A stretch of 64,000 nucleotides of DNA from RFSX01 sp965230215 (GTDB lineage: Bacteria > Bacteroidota > Bacteroidia > Chitinophagales > Saprospiraceae): assembly GCA_965230215.1 (NCBI GenBank), contig CBDDKN010000001.1, positions 1,116,001-1,180,000 on the forward strand. The letters are read 5' to 3'. The translations under genes and the position numbers were made by a program. How positions within the stretch are numbered: the first letter of the stretch is position 1; every line of letters begins with the position of its first letter. Shown piece after piece: positions 8,699 through 17,958 of the stretch. The notes below the pieces were generated by a model that was given only the letters and a program-made list of their open reading frames with translations, was not told the origin of the DNA and did not search any database.

Positions 8699-10222
8699 TT
8701 ATACCGGGTTATAAACACTAGGAGCAATTTCGATCATCCGGTCTGAAATAGCCTCCACGATTTCTGCATCATGTGATATAAAGATGATGGTTAGCTGTGT
8801 TCTGGCGTGCAGCTCCGATAAGAAGTTTAATACCTTCTTACTTACATGGGTATCAAGACTTGAAAGTATCTCATCACAAATAAGGACTTCAGGTTCAGCA
8901 GTCAAAGCCCTGGCGATCAGCAACCTCTGGCGCTGCCCACCAGACATGCGCCTGGCTTGCCTGTCAAGCAGGTCCTCATCCAAATCAAACTCAAGTAAAT
9001 ACGCAGCTATTGACGCTCTGTCCAGCCTGTCCATAGTGCCGTGAGCCTTAAAAGCTTCTTTGATAAACTGATAGGCGGTATAGTGCGGTGGAATAGCAGC
9101 ATAGGCGTCCTGAAATATCATTTGAATCTTACGCCTGAATATTTTCCACGCATTCTTATCCATCTGATCTACCTGATGACCTTTATAATACAATGAACCC
9201 CTCTGCGGCCATTGTAAAGCTGACAACAAACCGGCAAGCGTGGATTTGCCTGATCCGGAAGGTCCAACTATGCCCAGGATCTCACCGTGCTTTACCTCTA
9301 AGGAAAGGTCATCAATGATCCATTTGCTTATTTGTTTTCGGAATAACGAAGGCTTTTGGTAAGAAAAACTTGCAGATTTCAAGGATAGTATGACCTCGTC
9401 TGAAGCACTTTTATCTGATTGCGATTGGATGCCTCTTTGAACCAGAGATTTTGCAGCTTCTGACTGAGGATTGGTCATAATCTGATCTGTCCTACCTTGT
9501 TCTACAATCTTTCCCTTCTCCAATACATACAGATAATCCGTGTACTCAGACACCAATGGCATATTGTGTGAAACCAATACAATCGCCTTCTTGTATTTTA
9601 ATTTTATCTCCTCCAGCAGTTGCATGATTTCCGTCTTGAGGGCAGCATCCAGATTGGATGTTGGTTCATCAACCAACATCAATTTAGAGGGTACCATCAA
9701 AGCCAGAGCGATCAGAAGCCTTTGTACCTGCCCTCCAGAAAACTCATGTACATATTTAGTGAGGACTTTACCACTATCCTGAAAACCCACACTTGCCAAG
9801 ACTTGATCCACTGAGACATCTGAATCAATCCCAGCAGAAAACTCTTCAAATATGTTCTTTATCCTTTTTGAGGGGTTTAAAGCGAGAGCTGATTGCTGTG
9901 ACACATAGCTTACAACACTGGTTCTGATTTCATAGAGTTTGTCACCAGTAGGGTCATAGAGTATGTTCGTTTTTCCTGAATTACCGGAATAATACAAAAT
10001 CTGCCCCTCAACCGTATAAGAATTCAAATTTTCAAATAACTGAATAAAGGATCGCAATAGCATGGTTTTCCCTGAACCAGATGCGCCTATGATACCGACA
10101 AATGAGTTTGTCTGAATATCGATGTTGATATCCTCAAGAATCGGAATATTGTCTGTTGTATCTCCGATTATCAAAGTATAATCCTTTAACGAAACCAATA
10201 TTTGAGGAGAACCATCCATCAT
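8699..10222 (-). CDS. Double ABC ATPase of the oligopeptide-uptake type (DppD-DppF/YejF-like fusion)
   Basis: A 507-residue protein made of two complete ABC ATPase domains. Domain 1 (about 8-255) has GIIGASGSGKT (Walker A), SGGQVQRLLIALAL (signature) and LMLVDEPTSNLD (Walker B). Domain 2 (about 275-500) has GIVGPSGSGKST, SGGQRQRLLIARAL and VLICDEILSSLD. Such fusions power peptide or nickel importers together with two permeases and a binding protein. None of these partners is adjacent, so it is an orphan here and its substrate cannot be assigned. Both catalytic glutamate positions (DEP, DEI) are intact. It is divergent from the AsmA-like gene. Confidence 0.8.
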   Translation of the reverse strand: MMDGSPQILVSLKDYTLIIGDTTDNIPILEDINIDIQTNSFVGIIGASGSGKTMLLRSFIQLFENLNSYTVEGQILYYSGNSGKTNILYDPTGDKLYEIRTSVVSYVSQQSALALNPSKRIKNIFEEFSAGIDSDVSVDQVLASVGFQDSGKVLTKYVHEFSGGQVQRLLIALALMVPSKLMLVDEPTSNLDAALKTEIMQLLEEIKLKYKKAIVLVSHNMPLVSEYTDYLYVLEKGKIVEQGRTDQIMTNPQSEAAKSLVQRGIQSQSDKSASDEVILSLKSASFSYQKPSLFRKQISKWIIDDLSLEVKHGEILGIVGPSGSGKSTLAGLLSALQWPQRGSLYYKGHQVDQMDKNAWKIFRRKIQMIFQDAYAAIPPHYTAYQFIKEAFKAHGTMDRLDRASIAAYLLEFDLDEDLLDRQARRMSGGQRQRLLIARALTAEPEVLICDEILSSLDTHVSKKVLNFLSELHARTQLTIIFISHDAEIVEAISDRMIEIAPSVYNPV

Positions 10223-10298
10223 CCCGAAAGATACATATTCACATCATATATTTTGCAGCGCATTGTTATCTAAGGGTATTCAGCTAATTTTAATTTAC

Positions 10299-10317
10299 AG
10301 GCGCAGAATATGCGCCT
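10299..10317. other. Perfect inverted repeat between divergent genes
   Basis: AGGCGCA, loop GAATA, TGCGCCT: a perfect 7-bp stem in an otherwise A+T-rich divergent intergenic region (10223-10388). There is no T-run, so a terminator is unlikely; it could be an operator or an RNA hairpin in one leader. No further evidence. Confidence 0.35.
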
Positions 10318-10388
10318 TAAGAAAAAGAATTCTGTTCCATTGCACGTTTATTATGCTATGCTGACCTTTACAATAATTATCTCCTAGA

Positions 10389-13300
10389 ATGAAAAAGTTA
10401 CTCCGATATATCTTATACGCTCTAACAGCCCTGATACTGGCTATATTCTTACTGCCGGTATTGTTTAAAGAAGAATTGATTAGAGAATTAGAGCAACTCA
10501 TCAACAAGCAGATTAATGCTCAAGTACAATTTGAGGATGTAAAGCTTTCACTAATCCGGGATTTCCCAAGAGTTCACACAGAATTTCTGCTCACGGAGGT
10601 TACTGGTAATGATGGATTTAATGATGTAGTACTGTTAAAGGCCAACAACATATCTATTTCAACAGATCTTAAATCGCTCATTCGATCCAACAAAGGAATC
10701 AATATCAAACGCTTCAGCATCGAGGAGGCAGAACTGAATTTAATCGTTGATGCCTTGGGTGACAACAACTACAACATCGTCAAAAGTGATCCTAATGAAA
10801 GCAATGGCAGCAAATATTCTGGTGAGATAGACAGATATGAATTTTCAAATTGCCATATCAACTACATTGATGCTGAGTCTGATATTCGTTTTCATGCTCT
10901 TATAAAAAATCATGTTGGGAAGGGACAATTCAATCAAGACGCTTTTGATCTGGTAACAAAAAGTGAAGTTGAGGATATGAGTATTTCCTACGATGGAATT
11001 GATTACTATAATGGCATGTCACTGTATTCTGACATGAACCTGCTTATAGATAACAAAAATTCAGTCTATACCATCAAAGAGAACAATTCAAAACTCAATG
11101 AACTGATTCTCCAGCTTGAAGGAAGTCTTCAATTTTTAGATAATGCTTATCTCGTAGATTGCCAGGCTACCAGCATGGATAGCGACATCAAACAAATACT
11201 TTCCATAATACCTGGTGTCTATCAGGAAAACATGAATCAGTTCAGCACCAAGGGACAGAGTGATCTGAAACTGCAACTTATAGGTAAATATGATGCGCTG
11301 GCCAATACTTATCCATCGATTGAATTTAACAGTACTATTAATAATGGCGTTTTGGTCAATACAAAAAACAATATGGCCCTGGACGATATAGAAATGCAAT
11401 TTGATCTTAACGCTTCTGAAGGAGACTGGACAGATGCCGTAATTGATATTCAAAACATGTCTTTGAGATCCGGTAAGGATCGTCTATCAGGAAGGTGTAA
11501 GCTTTCAGAACTTCAAGGGGACACTAAGGTACAAGCGCAATTATTCGGCTCGATGGACCTGGCTGCGCTCTCTTCCACTTTGGACCTCAAAGATTTTGAT
11601 ATAGAAAATGGTAAACTGGAATCGGATATAAGCCTGAATGCCAACAAGTCAGCCATAGTCAATAAAAGATACGAATCTGTGGATTTTAAAGGGCAGTTCA
11701 AACTTAATGATCTATCCGGTGAATATAAATCACATCCTATGGGTATATCATCTCTAGATGCCGTTTGCAAGCCTGAAGCCATCTATGTATCGACAGATAA
11801 CATTACAATTAAAGACAGTGATTTTTCAGGCGATGTCAATATCCTGAACCCACTGGCTCTGATGAGTTCCGAACAAAAAAGCAAAATAAGCCTTAAAGGC
11901 ACCAGCAAACAGCTGGCCCCAATGCAATTACAGGATATCTTAATGGAAAGCGAGTCGAATATGAATGCCAGCGGATACAACTATGATACGAAGCCCAGCA
12001 TTCCTGAAACGGCTATCGATTATAAAATAGAGAGACTATCATATCCCGATCAGGACATGCGAGATATTGAGCTTGAGGCCAGTTTCAATGACGATGAGCT
12101 ATTAATTAAAAACAGTGCTCTGGTATTGAATGGGGACAAAATGTCACTGAATGGAAGACTCAACAATGTTTATGCGTTTGTAAGTGAAGAGGATACATTA
12201 AGGGGAGAGCTTCTCTTTAATGCCAAAAATTTTGATTTCAATAAATTTTCTTCAACTAACTCTACCAGTACATCGGATGAAACTTCTCAAGTAATCCTGA
12301 TCCCAGACAACATAGCGATTGATATTATCGGGGAAATTGGAAAACTAAAATACAACAAACTCATTCTCAAAAATATCACTGGTAAAATTAACATCAGTGA
12401 TCAGACTGCATCTTTGCTTAACACAAGTGCTGGCATACTTGAAGGTAGACTTGCACTGGAAGGTAGATACGATTGTAGCAAACCTGAGCAGCCCATGTTT
12501 GATTTCCGTTATGACTTGAGCCAAGTCAGCTTTGATCAGTTATTTGCCTCATCAACTTTGTTCAGCAAACTTGCGCCATTCGCTGAATATATCGAAGGTG
12601 GGTTCAACTCTACCCTCGTCATGTCTGGACCTATCGGAAATGACATGATGCCTATCATTGATAAAATTACAGCTTCAGGGGTTCTGGAAACATTAAAAAC
12701 CAAGATAGATGGATTCCCGGCTTTCAAATCTGCTGTTGAGAAAATTGGACTCAACACCGTCAAAGACTGGTACATAAGAGACTCCAGGAATTGGTTTGAT
12801 ATAAAAGATGGCGTTATCGACATCAAACCCTATAATTTCCAGCTGGAAGACTTGAATTGCAAATTATCAGGAAACTTCAAAACTGATAAAACAATGGCAT
12901 TGGTTTTCGGGACAAGCATTCCCAGGAATATGATTTCCAAAAACGCTTTGGGCAATAAGGTGAACACAGGAATAGACTATCTTAATGGCCTGGCCAAAAA
13001 CTCAGGTGTCGATATTTTCATAGGACCCAATATTGATCTTGATATCGTCCTCACTGGTTCCCTGAGTAAACCCGAACTGAAGATTATTCCGAAGGCCTCG
13101 AGTGCAGACATAAAAACAGGAATATCAAATAAGATAAATGAAGAAAAGGAAAAGATCGAAGATCAAATAAAGGATAAAACTGAGGAGATCAAGACCGAGG
13201 TGAAAGATTCTGTAGAAAAAGTCATTAAGGAAAAGGAAACTGCAATTAAAACTGAGTTGGAAGAAACCAAGGACACAATTGCCAAGGAAATTAAGACTAA

Positions 13301-13466
13301 GATACAGGAAGAACTCGATAGCCAGCTCATCAATATCATTAAGGATACGAGTGTAACGAACAAACTGGAAAAGATTATACCAACTGATAAAGCTTCTGAA
13401 ATTGATTCTATTAAAAGTAAACTATCGAACTGGAATCCTTTTAAAAAGAAAAAGAAACAGGGATGA
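10389..13466 (+). CDS. AsmA-family protein (putative inter-membrane lipid-transport or envelope-assembly protein)
   Basis: A 1025-residue protein with an N-terminal signal anchor (LLRYILYALTALILAIFLLPVLF, about residues 3-25) followed by the AsmA-type start KEELIRELEQLINKQINAQVQFEDVKLSLIRDFPRV. The long middle is repetitive beta-strand sequence typical of AsmA/TamB-like bridging proteins, and an AsmA_2-like region lies near 700-900. The last 100 residues are a highly charged K/E-rich helix (about 920-990) ending in a lysine cluster. Family members are thought to span the periplasm and carry lipids. The stop overlaps the next ATG by four bases (ATGA), indicating translational coupling. Confidence 0.8.
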   Translation: MKKLLRYILYALTALILAIFLLPVLFKEELIRELEQLINKQINAQVQFEDVKLSLIRDFPRVHTEFLLTEVTGNDGFNDVVLLKANNISISTDLKSLIRSNKGINIKRFSIEEAELNLIVDALGDNNYNIVKSDPNESNGSKYSGEIDRYEFSNCHINYIDAESDIRFHALIKNHVGKGQFNQDAFDLVTKSEVEDMSISYDGIDYYNGMSLYSDMNLLIDNKNSVYTIKENNSKLNELILQLEGSLQFLDNAYLVDCQATSMDSDIKQILSIIPGVYQENMNQFSTKGQSDLKLQLIGKYDALANTYPSIEFNSTINNGVLVNTKNNMALDDIEMQFDLNASEGDWTDAVIDIQNMSLRSGKDRLSGRCKLSELQGDTKVQAQLFGSMDLAALSSTLDLKDFDIENGKLESDISLNANKSAIVNKRYESVDFKGQFKLNDLSGEYKSHPMGISSLDAVCKPEAIYVSTDNITIKDSDFSGDVNILNPLALMSSEQKSKISLKGTSKQLAPMQLQDILMESESNMNASGYNYDTKPSIPETAIDYKIERLSYPDQDMRDIELEASFNDDELLIKNSALVLNGDKMSLNGRLNNVYAFVSEEDTLRGELLFNAKNFDFNKFSSTNSTSTSDETSQVILIPDNIAIDIIGEIGKLKYNKLILKNITGKINISDQTASLLNTSAGILEGRLALEGRYDCSKPEQPMFDFRYDLSQVSFDQLFASSTLFSKLAPFAEYIEGGFNSTLVMSGPIGNDMMPIIDKITASGVLETLKTKIDGFPAFKSAVEKIGLNTVKDWYIRDSRNWFDIKDGVIDIKPYNFQLEDLNCKLSGNFKTDKTMALVFGTSIPRNMISKNALGNKVNTGIDYLNGLAKNSGVDIFIGPNIDLDIVLTGSLSKPELKIIPKASSADIKTGISNKINEEKEKIEDQIKDKTEEIKTEVKDSVEKVIKEKETAIKTELEETKDTIAKEIKTKIQEELDSQLINIIKDTSVTNKLEKIIPTDKASEIDSIKSKLSNWNPFKKKKKQG

Positions 13467-14023
13467 CAGAAAAAGAAAAAATGCTATCAGGAGAAATGTA
13501 TAATGCAATGGATCCTGAATTGGTGGAGGGTCGGCTCAATGCAAGACTCCTATTCCAAAGAATCAACAGCATATCAGAAGATAAAAAAGAGGAAAGAGAT
13601 TCATTGCTTTACAAATTGTTTGGAAGCGCTGGTGTTAATCTATGGGTTGAGCCTCCATTCTACTGTGACTACGGCAGCAATATATATCTGGGTGATCGCG
13701 TATTCATGAATTATAATTGTTGCATCCTTGATGTGTGCGAAGTGCACATTGGTAACGACACCATGCTTGGCCCAAATGTTCAGATATACACTGCAAGTCA
13801 TCCTATGGAAATGAAAAAGAGAATCAGTGGACTTGAGTTTGGTAAAGATATAAGCATAGGCAAAGGCGTCTGGATAGGCGGCTCTGCTGTTATCTGTCCA
13901 GGTGTTAAAATTGGAGATGGTGCAGTCATTGGTGCTGCCGCCGTTGTAACCAAAGATGTCCCAGAATATACATTTGTAGCCGGAAATCCTGCGCGTATCA
14001 TCAGAAATCTGAACAAAGAATAA
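13463..14023 (+). CDS. Sugar O-acetyltransferase, maltose/galactoside acetyltransferase-like
   Basis: A 186-residue enzyme of the left-handed beta-helix hexapeptide family (Maa/LacA/NodL type) that moves acetyl from acetyl-CoA to sugar hydroxyls. The N-terminal MTEKEKMLSGEMYNAMDPEL matches the Mac domain. The helix contains PPFYCDYGSNIYLGDRVFMNYNCCILD and the catalytic His in YTASHPM. The C-terminal GAAAVVTKDVPEYTFVAGNPARII is the standard acetyl-CoA-binding end. It is coupled to the AsmA-like gene by an ATGA overlap. The physiological sugar is unknown. Confidence 0.9.
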   Translation: MTEKEKMLSGEMYNAMDPELVEGRLNARLLFQRINSISEDKKEERDSLLYKLFGSAGVNLWVEPPFYCDYGSNIYLGDRVFMNYNCCILDVCEVHIGNDTMLGPNVQIYTASHPMEMKKRISGLEFGKDISIGKGVWIGGSAVICPGVKIGDGAVIGAAAVVTKDVPEYTFVAGNPARIIRNLNKE

Positions 14024-14075
14024 TTTTATTGATTTTCATTTACACAATTAATAAACTCTTCTATATATTCGCGTT

Positions 14076-14138
14076 ATGCTAATAACTAATAACAATTGGT
14101 GGTGGACATATGATTTTCTCGATTCCGGGTTAAGCTGA
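14076..14138 (+). CDS. trpL: trp operon leader peptide (Trp-Trp-Trp)
   Basis: A 20-residue open frame, MLITNNNWWWTYDFLDSGLS, starting at ATG 14076 and ending at TGA 14136-14138. It has three consecutive TGG codons at 14097-14105. It lies 67 bases before trpE and just before a strong terminator. Trp is rare in ordinary sequence, so WWW in a short peptide directly before a trp operon is the hallmark of a transcription-attenuation leader. The bases after the Trp codons, still inside the peptide, form one arm of the antiterminator. Confidence 0.88.
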   Translation: MLITNNNWWWTYDFLDSGLS

Positions 14139-14191
14139 TTGTCTATTGCTGATTAGAAAAAGGCTTGTCGTAACCCGGCAGGCCTTTTTTT
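14097..14191 (+). promoter_or_regulatory. trp transcription attenuator (antiterminator/terminator switch)
   Basis: CCGGGTTA at 14125-14132, within the leader peptide 20 bases after the last Trp codon, is exactly complementary to TAACCCGG at 14171-14178, which forms the loop and first 3'-arm bases of the terminator. Inference: a ribosome stalled at the Trp codons leaves 14125-14132 free to pair, which blocks the terminator and lets trpEGDCFBA be transcribed. With ample Trp-tRNA the ribosome reaches the stop at 14136, covers this arm, and the terminator forms. This is a compact two-hairpin design, with no clear separate 1:2 hairpin. No convincing promoter could be picked upstream. Confidence 0.85.
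14157..14191 (+). terminator. Attenuator terminator of the trp operon
   Basis: GGCTTGTCG (14162-14170), loop TAACC, CGGCAGGCC (14176-14184): a 9-bp stem with two G-U pairs. A-T pairing of AAAAA (14157-14161) with the first bases of a seven-T run (14185-14191) extends it. It ends 14 bases before the trpE start, so termination here would switch off the whole operon. Confidence 0.9.
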
Positions 14192-14205
14192 ATTAATAAT
14201 ACTCA

Positions 14206-15588
14206 ATGAATTATAAAAAAATACACAAACAGATTCTGGCTGACTTTTACACCCCTGTAAGTCTGTTTATGCGCGTCAGACAGAAATACCATCAGGCTCT
14301 GCTTCTGGAAAGCTCCGACTATTCAAGCAGAGAGGATTCACAATCTTTTATATGCTTTGATGCACTTGAAGGCATAATACTAGAGAACGATACACTGATT
14401 CATAGTTCTGGAGAATCAAGACAGGGTTTAGAACTGAATACGACCAAGCTGGTCACAAGAATCAACGATTTTAAGGACAGCATAAAAATCCAAGGTGGAG
14501 ATGAAAGTTACATCTTCGGATTCAGCGCTTATGAAACAGTAAGATACTACGAGGACATAAAACTCAATGAATGCAAGAAGGGAGATGATACACCTGATTT
14601 GCGATTTGACTTTTATAGATTCATATTGAAGTTTGACCACTTTTTTGAGACCCTTACCATCATTGAACATATACCTGAAGGTGATTCGAGTCAGATTAAG
14701 AGCATTGAACAACTCATAAATTATCAACACACACCCGCATTCGACTTCAGACTTGAATCTGAAGAGACAAGCAATATCTCAGGAGATGACTTCAAGCAAA
14801 ACATCAGAACTGTCAAAGATCATCTCAAGCGTGGAGACATATTTCAGCTTGTACTTTCCCGCAGCTTTGAAATAGGCTACAAGGGTGACGTATTCAATGT
14901 ATACAGAAGCCTAAGATCAGTGAATCCAAGTCCTTATCTATACTTCTTCGATTATGGGTCTTACAAGATATTTGGGTCATCTCCAGAAGCACAAATAGTG
15001 ATTAATAACAGGCTTGCTGAAATCCACCCAATAGCAGGAACAGTTAGGAGAAGTGGAAACTATGATGAAGATATGCGGAATGCAGAATCATTATCAAAAG
15101 ATCCAAAAGAAAATGCTGAACATGTTATGTTGGTAGATCTGGCCAGAAATGACCTAAGCATACACAGCCAAAAGGTAAGAGTAAAAAAGTACAAAGAAGT
15201 TCAGTTCTTCAGTCACGTTATACATCTTACCTCCGTAGTTGAAGGTGAATTAAAGTCTGAGCATGACGCGGTTGACGTATTCGCAGATACATTTCCTGCA
15301 GGAACACTTTCAGGAGCTCCCAAATACAAAGCCATGCAGATAATCGACAATTTGGAAAGCACGAAAAGAGGTTTTTATGGCGGTGCCATCGGAATGATGG
15401 GATTGAATGGGGATATCAATATGGCCATTCTCATCAGATCATTCCTCGCCAGCAACAATACTCTAAGATATCAGGCAGGAGCTGGTATAGTTATAGACTC
15501 AAATGAAGAAAGCGAATTACAAGAAGTTAACAACAAACTGGCGGCGCTTAAGAAAGCCATTATCAATGCATCGAACCAAAACTTATGA
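14206..15588 (+). CDS. trpE: Anthranilate synthase component I
   Basis: TrpE converts chorismate with ammonia or glutamine to anthranilate, the first committed step to tryptophan. At 460 residues it fits the family. The N-terminal LLLESSD (about residues 30-36) matches the LLES tryptophan-binding motif, so feedback inhibition is probably kept. The chorismate-binding core is present: IFQLVLSRSF, PSPYLYFFDY, HPIAGTVRRSG, NAEHVMLVDLARNDL, FPAGTLSGAPKYKAM and YQAGAGIVIDSNEESE. It begins 14 bases after the attenuator and overlaps trpG by four bases (ATGA). Confidence 0.97.
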   Translation: MNYKKIHKQILADFYTPVSLFMRVRQKYHQALLLESSDYSSREDSQSFICFDALEGIILENDTLIHSSGESRQGLELNTTKLVTRINDFKDSIKIQGGDESYIFGFSAYETVRYYEDIKLNECKKGDDTPDLRFDFYRFILKFDHFFETLTIIEHIPEGDSSQIKSIEQLINYQHTPAFDFRLESEETSNISGDDFKQNIRTVKDHLKRGDIFQLVLSRSFEIGYKGDVFNVYRSLRSVNPSPYLYFFDYGSYKIFGSSPEAQIVINNRLAEIHPIAGTVRRSGNYDEDMRNAESLSKDPKENAEHVMLVDLARNDLSIHSQKVRVKKYKEVQFFSHVIHLTSVVEGELKSEHDAVDVFADTFPAGTLSGAPKYKAMQIIDNLESTKRGFYGGAIGMMGLNGDINMAILIRSFLASNNTLRYQAGAGIVIDSNEESELQEVNNKLAALKKAIINASNQNL

Positions 15589-16169
15589 AAAAGAATATCG
15601 TAGTAATCGACAATTATGATTCATTCACCTATAATCTTGTACATCATATACAAGAGATTACAGGTCATGAAATAGATATCTTCCGCAATGATGCTGTTGA
15701 AGTAAAAGATCTTGATAAATATGACTATATATTCATATCTCCAGGACCAGGACTTCCAGAGGATTCTGGCATTACCCTATCGGTAATAAGTGAATACCAC
15801 AGTAAAAAGAATATTTTTGGCGTATGCCTCGGATTACAGTCTATTGTGGTGGCTCTAGGCGGCGAACTGCTGAATCTTGAGCGTGTTTATCACGGCATTG
15901 AAAGTGAGATAAGTCAAACCGAAACAGAATCTCCAATATTCGATAGCATATCCCAAACATTTAAAGCGGGAAGATACCATTCATGGGTTGCTGATATTGG
16001 AAAACTGCCCGCAGAACTTGAGGTTACCTGCAAGGATCAAAACGGACAGATTATGGGAATTCAGCATAGAGATTACCCTGTTTATGCCGTCCAATTTCAC
16101 CCTGAATCTATCATGACACCTGATGGAATGAAAATGATAGAGAATTTCCTAAACCTTCCAATACAATAA
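15585..16169 (+). CDS. trpG: Anthranilate synthase component II, glutamine amidotransferase
   Basis: A 194-residue class I glutamine amidotransferase that supplies ammonia to TrpE. The expected motifs are DNYDSFTYNLVHHI at the N-terminus, ISPGPGLPEDSG (oxyanion region), GVCLGLQSI with the catalytic Cys, and VQFHPESIMTP with the catalytic His and Glu. Adjacent trpE and the TrpE-specific motif pattern favour TrpG over PabA, though a shared role in folate synthesis is possible. The start overlaps trpE. Confidence 0.95.
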   Translation: MKKNIVVIDNYDSFTYNLVHHIQEITGHEIDIFRNDAVEVKDLDKYDYIFISPGPGLPEDSGITLSVISEYHSKKNIFGVCLGLQSIVVALGGELLNLERVYHGIESEISQTETESPIFDSISQTFKAGRYHSWVADIGKLPAELEVTCKDQNGQIMGIQHRDYPVYAVQFHPESIMTPDGMKMIENFLNLPIQ

Positions 16170-16170
16170 G

Positions 16171-17160
16171 ATGAAACAAATTCTAAACAAGCTGTTTTCT
16201 CACGAAAGTCTATCGAAAGAAGAAGCACAGGATGTCCTATTGAATATTTCAAAGGGTGTTTATAACCCTTCGCAGGTAGCTGTATTTATGGGAGTATTTA
16301 TGATGCGCAGTGTTAGTGTTGAGGAATTAACAGGTTTTCGGGATGCTTTATTGGATCTTTGTCTTAAACCTGGAATTACAGATATCGATAGTATAGACTT
16401 ATGTGGAACTGGCGGTGATGGCAAGAATACTTTTAATATTTCGACGACAAGCGCCTTCGTATTGGCTGGAGCTGGTTTTAAAGTTACCAAACATGGAAAC
16501 TATGGTGTTTCTTCTCTCTGCGGCTCTAGTAATGTCCTGGAGTCTATAGGTTATGAATTCACAAACAACGGAGATACCTTGAAGCGCCAGCTTGATGATT
16601 GCGGAATCTGCTTTCTTCATGCACCTCTCTTCCACCCTGCCATGAAATTTGTGGCTCCGATAAGAAGAGAATTAGGTGTGAAGACCTTTTTCAATATGCT
16701 AGGGCCACTTGTGAATCCAGTTAGAACCACACACCAATCTGTAGGTGTATTTAATCTCGAACTGGCTAGATTATATCAATACATCTTCGAGAAAGAACAA
16801 CGTAGATATGCCATCATACATGCATTGGATGGCTATGATGAAATATCATTAACTGCGGACAGTCTTGTCATTCAAAATGAAAAGGAGGACATACTTCATG
16901 CATCAGACTTTAAAATGCCTAGAGTGAATGCAGAAGAAATATTTGGTGGGGAAACAATTGACGAGGCCAAAGATATCCTTTTAAAAGTTCTACAAAATCA
17001 AGCAAGCCAAGCACAATTAAATGTAGTACTTGCTAATTCAGCTATCGCAATTAACTGTTTTAAAACTGACACGCCGCTAGAAGAATGTGTAGAAATAGCT
17101 CGCGAGTCCATCGCATCTGGACGTGCATATCAGACATTGGTAAAACTTTCAAAAAATTAG
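16171..17160 (+). CDS. trpD: Anthranilate phosphoribosyltransferase
   Basis: A 329-residue enzyme joining anthranilate and PRPP. Family signatures are LCGTGGDGKNTFNIST (the GTGGD PRPP/anthranilate loop), KHGNYGVSSLCGSSNVLE and NMLGPLVNPVRTTHQSVGV. It starts one base after the trpG stop; trpD is a separate protein here and not fused to trpG. Confidence 0.96.
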   Translation: MKQILNKLFSHESLSKEEAQDVLLNISKGVYNPSQVAVFMGVFMMRSVSVEELTGFRDALLDLCLKPGITDIDSIDLCGTGGDGKNTFNISTTSAFVLAGAGFKVTKHGNYGVSSLCGSSNVLESIGYEFTNNGDTLKRQLDDCGICFLHAPLFHPAMKFVAPIRRELGVKTFFNMLGPLVNPVRTTHQSVGVFNLELARLYQYIFEKEQRRYAIIHALDGYDEISLTADSLVIQNEKEDILHASDFKMPRVNAEEIFGGETIDEAKDILLKVLQNQASQAQLNVVLANSAIAINCFKTDTPLEECVEIARESIASGRAYQTLVKLSKN

Positions 17161-17163
17161 AAA

Positions 17164-17958
17164 TTGAATATACTGGAAGAAATCGTAGTACATAAGAAAG
17201 CTGAAGTCGCTGAAGCAAAAAAGCTTCAAACCATTGAGCTATTTAAGCAAGGAAGATATTATAGCAAACCTTGTAATTCTTTAAAATCAAAGCTTATTGA
17301 ATCAGAAGAACCCTGCATCATAGCCGAGTTTAAAAGGCGGTCTCCTTCTAAAAATCAAATTGCACATTCGGATATAAATATAGCAGACGTCATCACAAAC
17401 TATTATCACGCTGAAGCCACTGCTAATTCAATTCTTACCGATGAGCAATACTTTGGTGGAAGTATAGCTGATTTTGTTTTGGCCAGATCGATTACGCCAT
17501 TACCACTCCTCAGAAAAGAGTTTATCATAGATAGCTTTCAGATTTATGAATCCAAGTCTATAGGTGCGGATGTGATCCTATTGATCGCAGCCATTCTTGA
17601 CAAAGAAACAATCGAGTCGTTTACCGATATTGCCCATGATATTGGCCTGGAAGTCCTTTGTGAAATACATGACATAAACGAATTAGATAAGTTAAATGAC
17701 AATATAGACATCATAGGAATCAACAATAGAAATCTTAAGACATTTGATGTTGACTATAGGCATTCCGTCAGATTAAAAGAAAGTCTACCTCCATCTATGG
17801 CTACTATATCTGAGTCCGGAATATCAAACCCTCAAACAGTTGTGGACCTACACAAGGAAGGATTTGATGGATTTTTAATAGGTGAAGCTTTCATGAAGGA
17901 AAGACACCCAGGAGAGGCATTGGCAGAATTTAGAAAGCAGATCAAATCCAAACTATGA
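17164..17958 (+). CDS. trpC: Indole-3-glycerol phosphate synthase
   Basis: A 264-residue TIM-barrel enzyme that closes the indole ring. Motifs: IAEFKRRSPSK (catalytic Lys and phosphate loop), PLLRKEFIIDSFQIYE, IGINNRNLKTFDVD and ISESGISNPQTV. The start is a TTG at 17164 (NILEEIVVHKKAEV), three bases after trpD. No ATG lies nearby and the encoded N-terminus aligns with the family, so the TTG is real. The stop overlaps the trpF ATG by four bases. Confidence 0.95.
   Translation: MNILEEIVVHKKAEVAEAKKLQTIELFKQGRYYSKPCNSLKSKLIESEEPCIIAEFKRRSPSKNQIAHSDINIADVITNYYHAEATANSILTDEQYFGGSIADFVLARSITPLPLLRKEFIIDSFQIYESKSIGADVILLIAAILDKETIESFTDIAHDIGLEVLCEIHDINELDKLNDNIDIIGINNRNLKTFDVDYRHSVRLKESLPPSMATISESGISNPQTVVDLHKEGFDGFLIGEAFMKERHPGEALAEFRKQIKSKL

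Noticed and set aside
14064..14071. TATATTCG as the -7 element of the trp operon
   Set aside because: It would start the transcript at or after the leader-peptide ATG (14076), leaving no room for the leader; the true promoter must be further upstream and was not identified.
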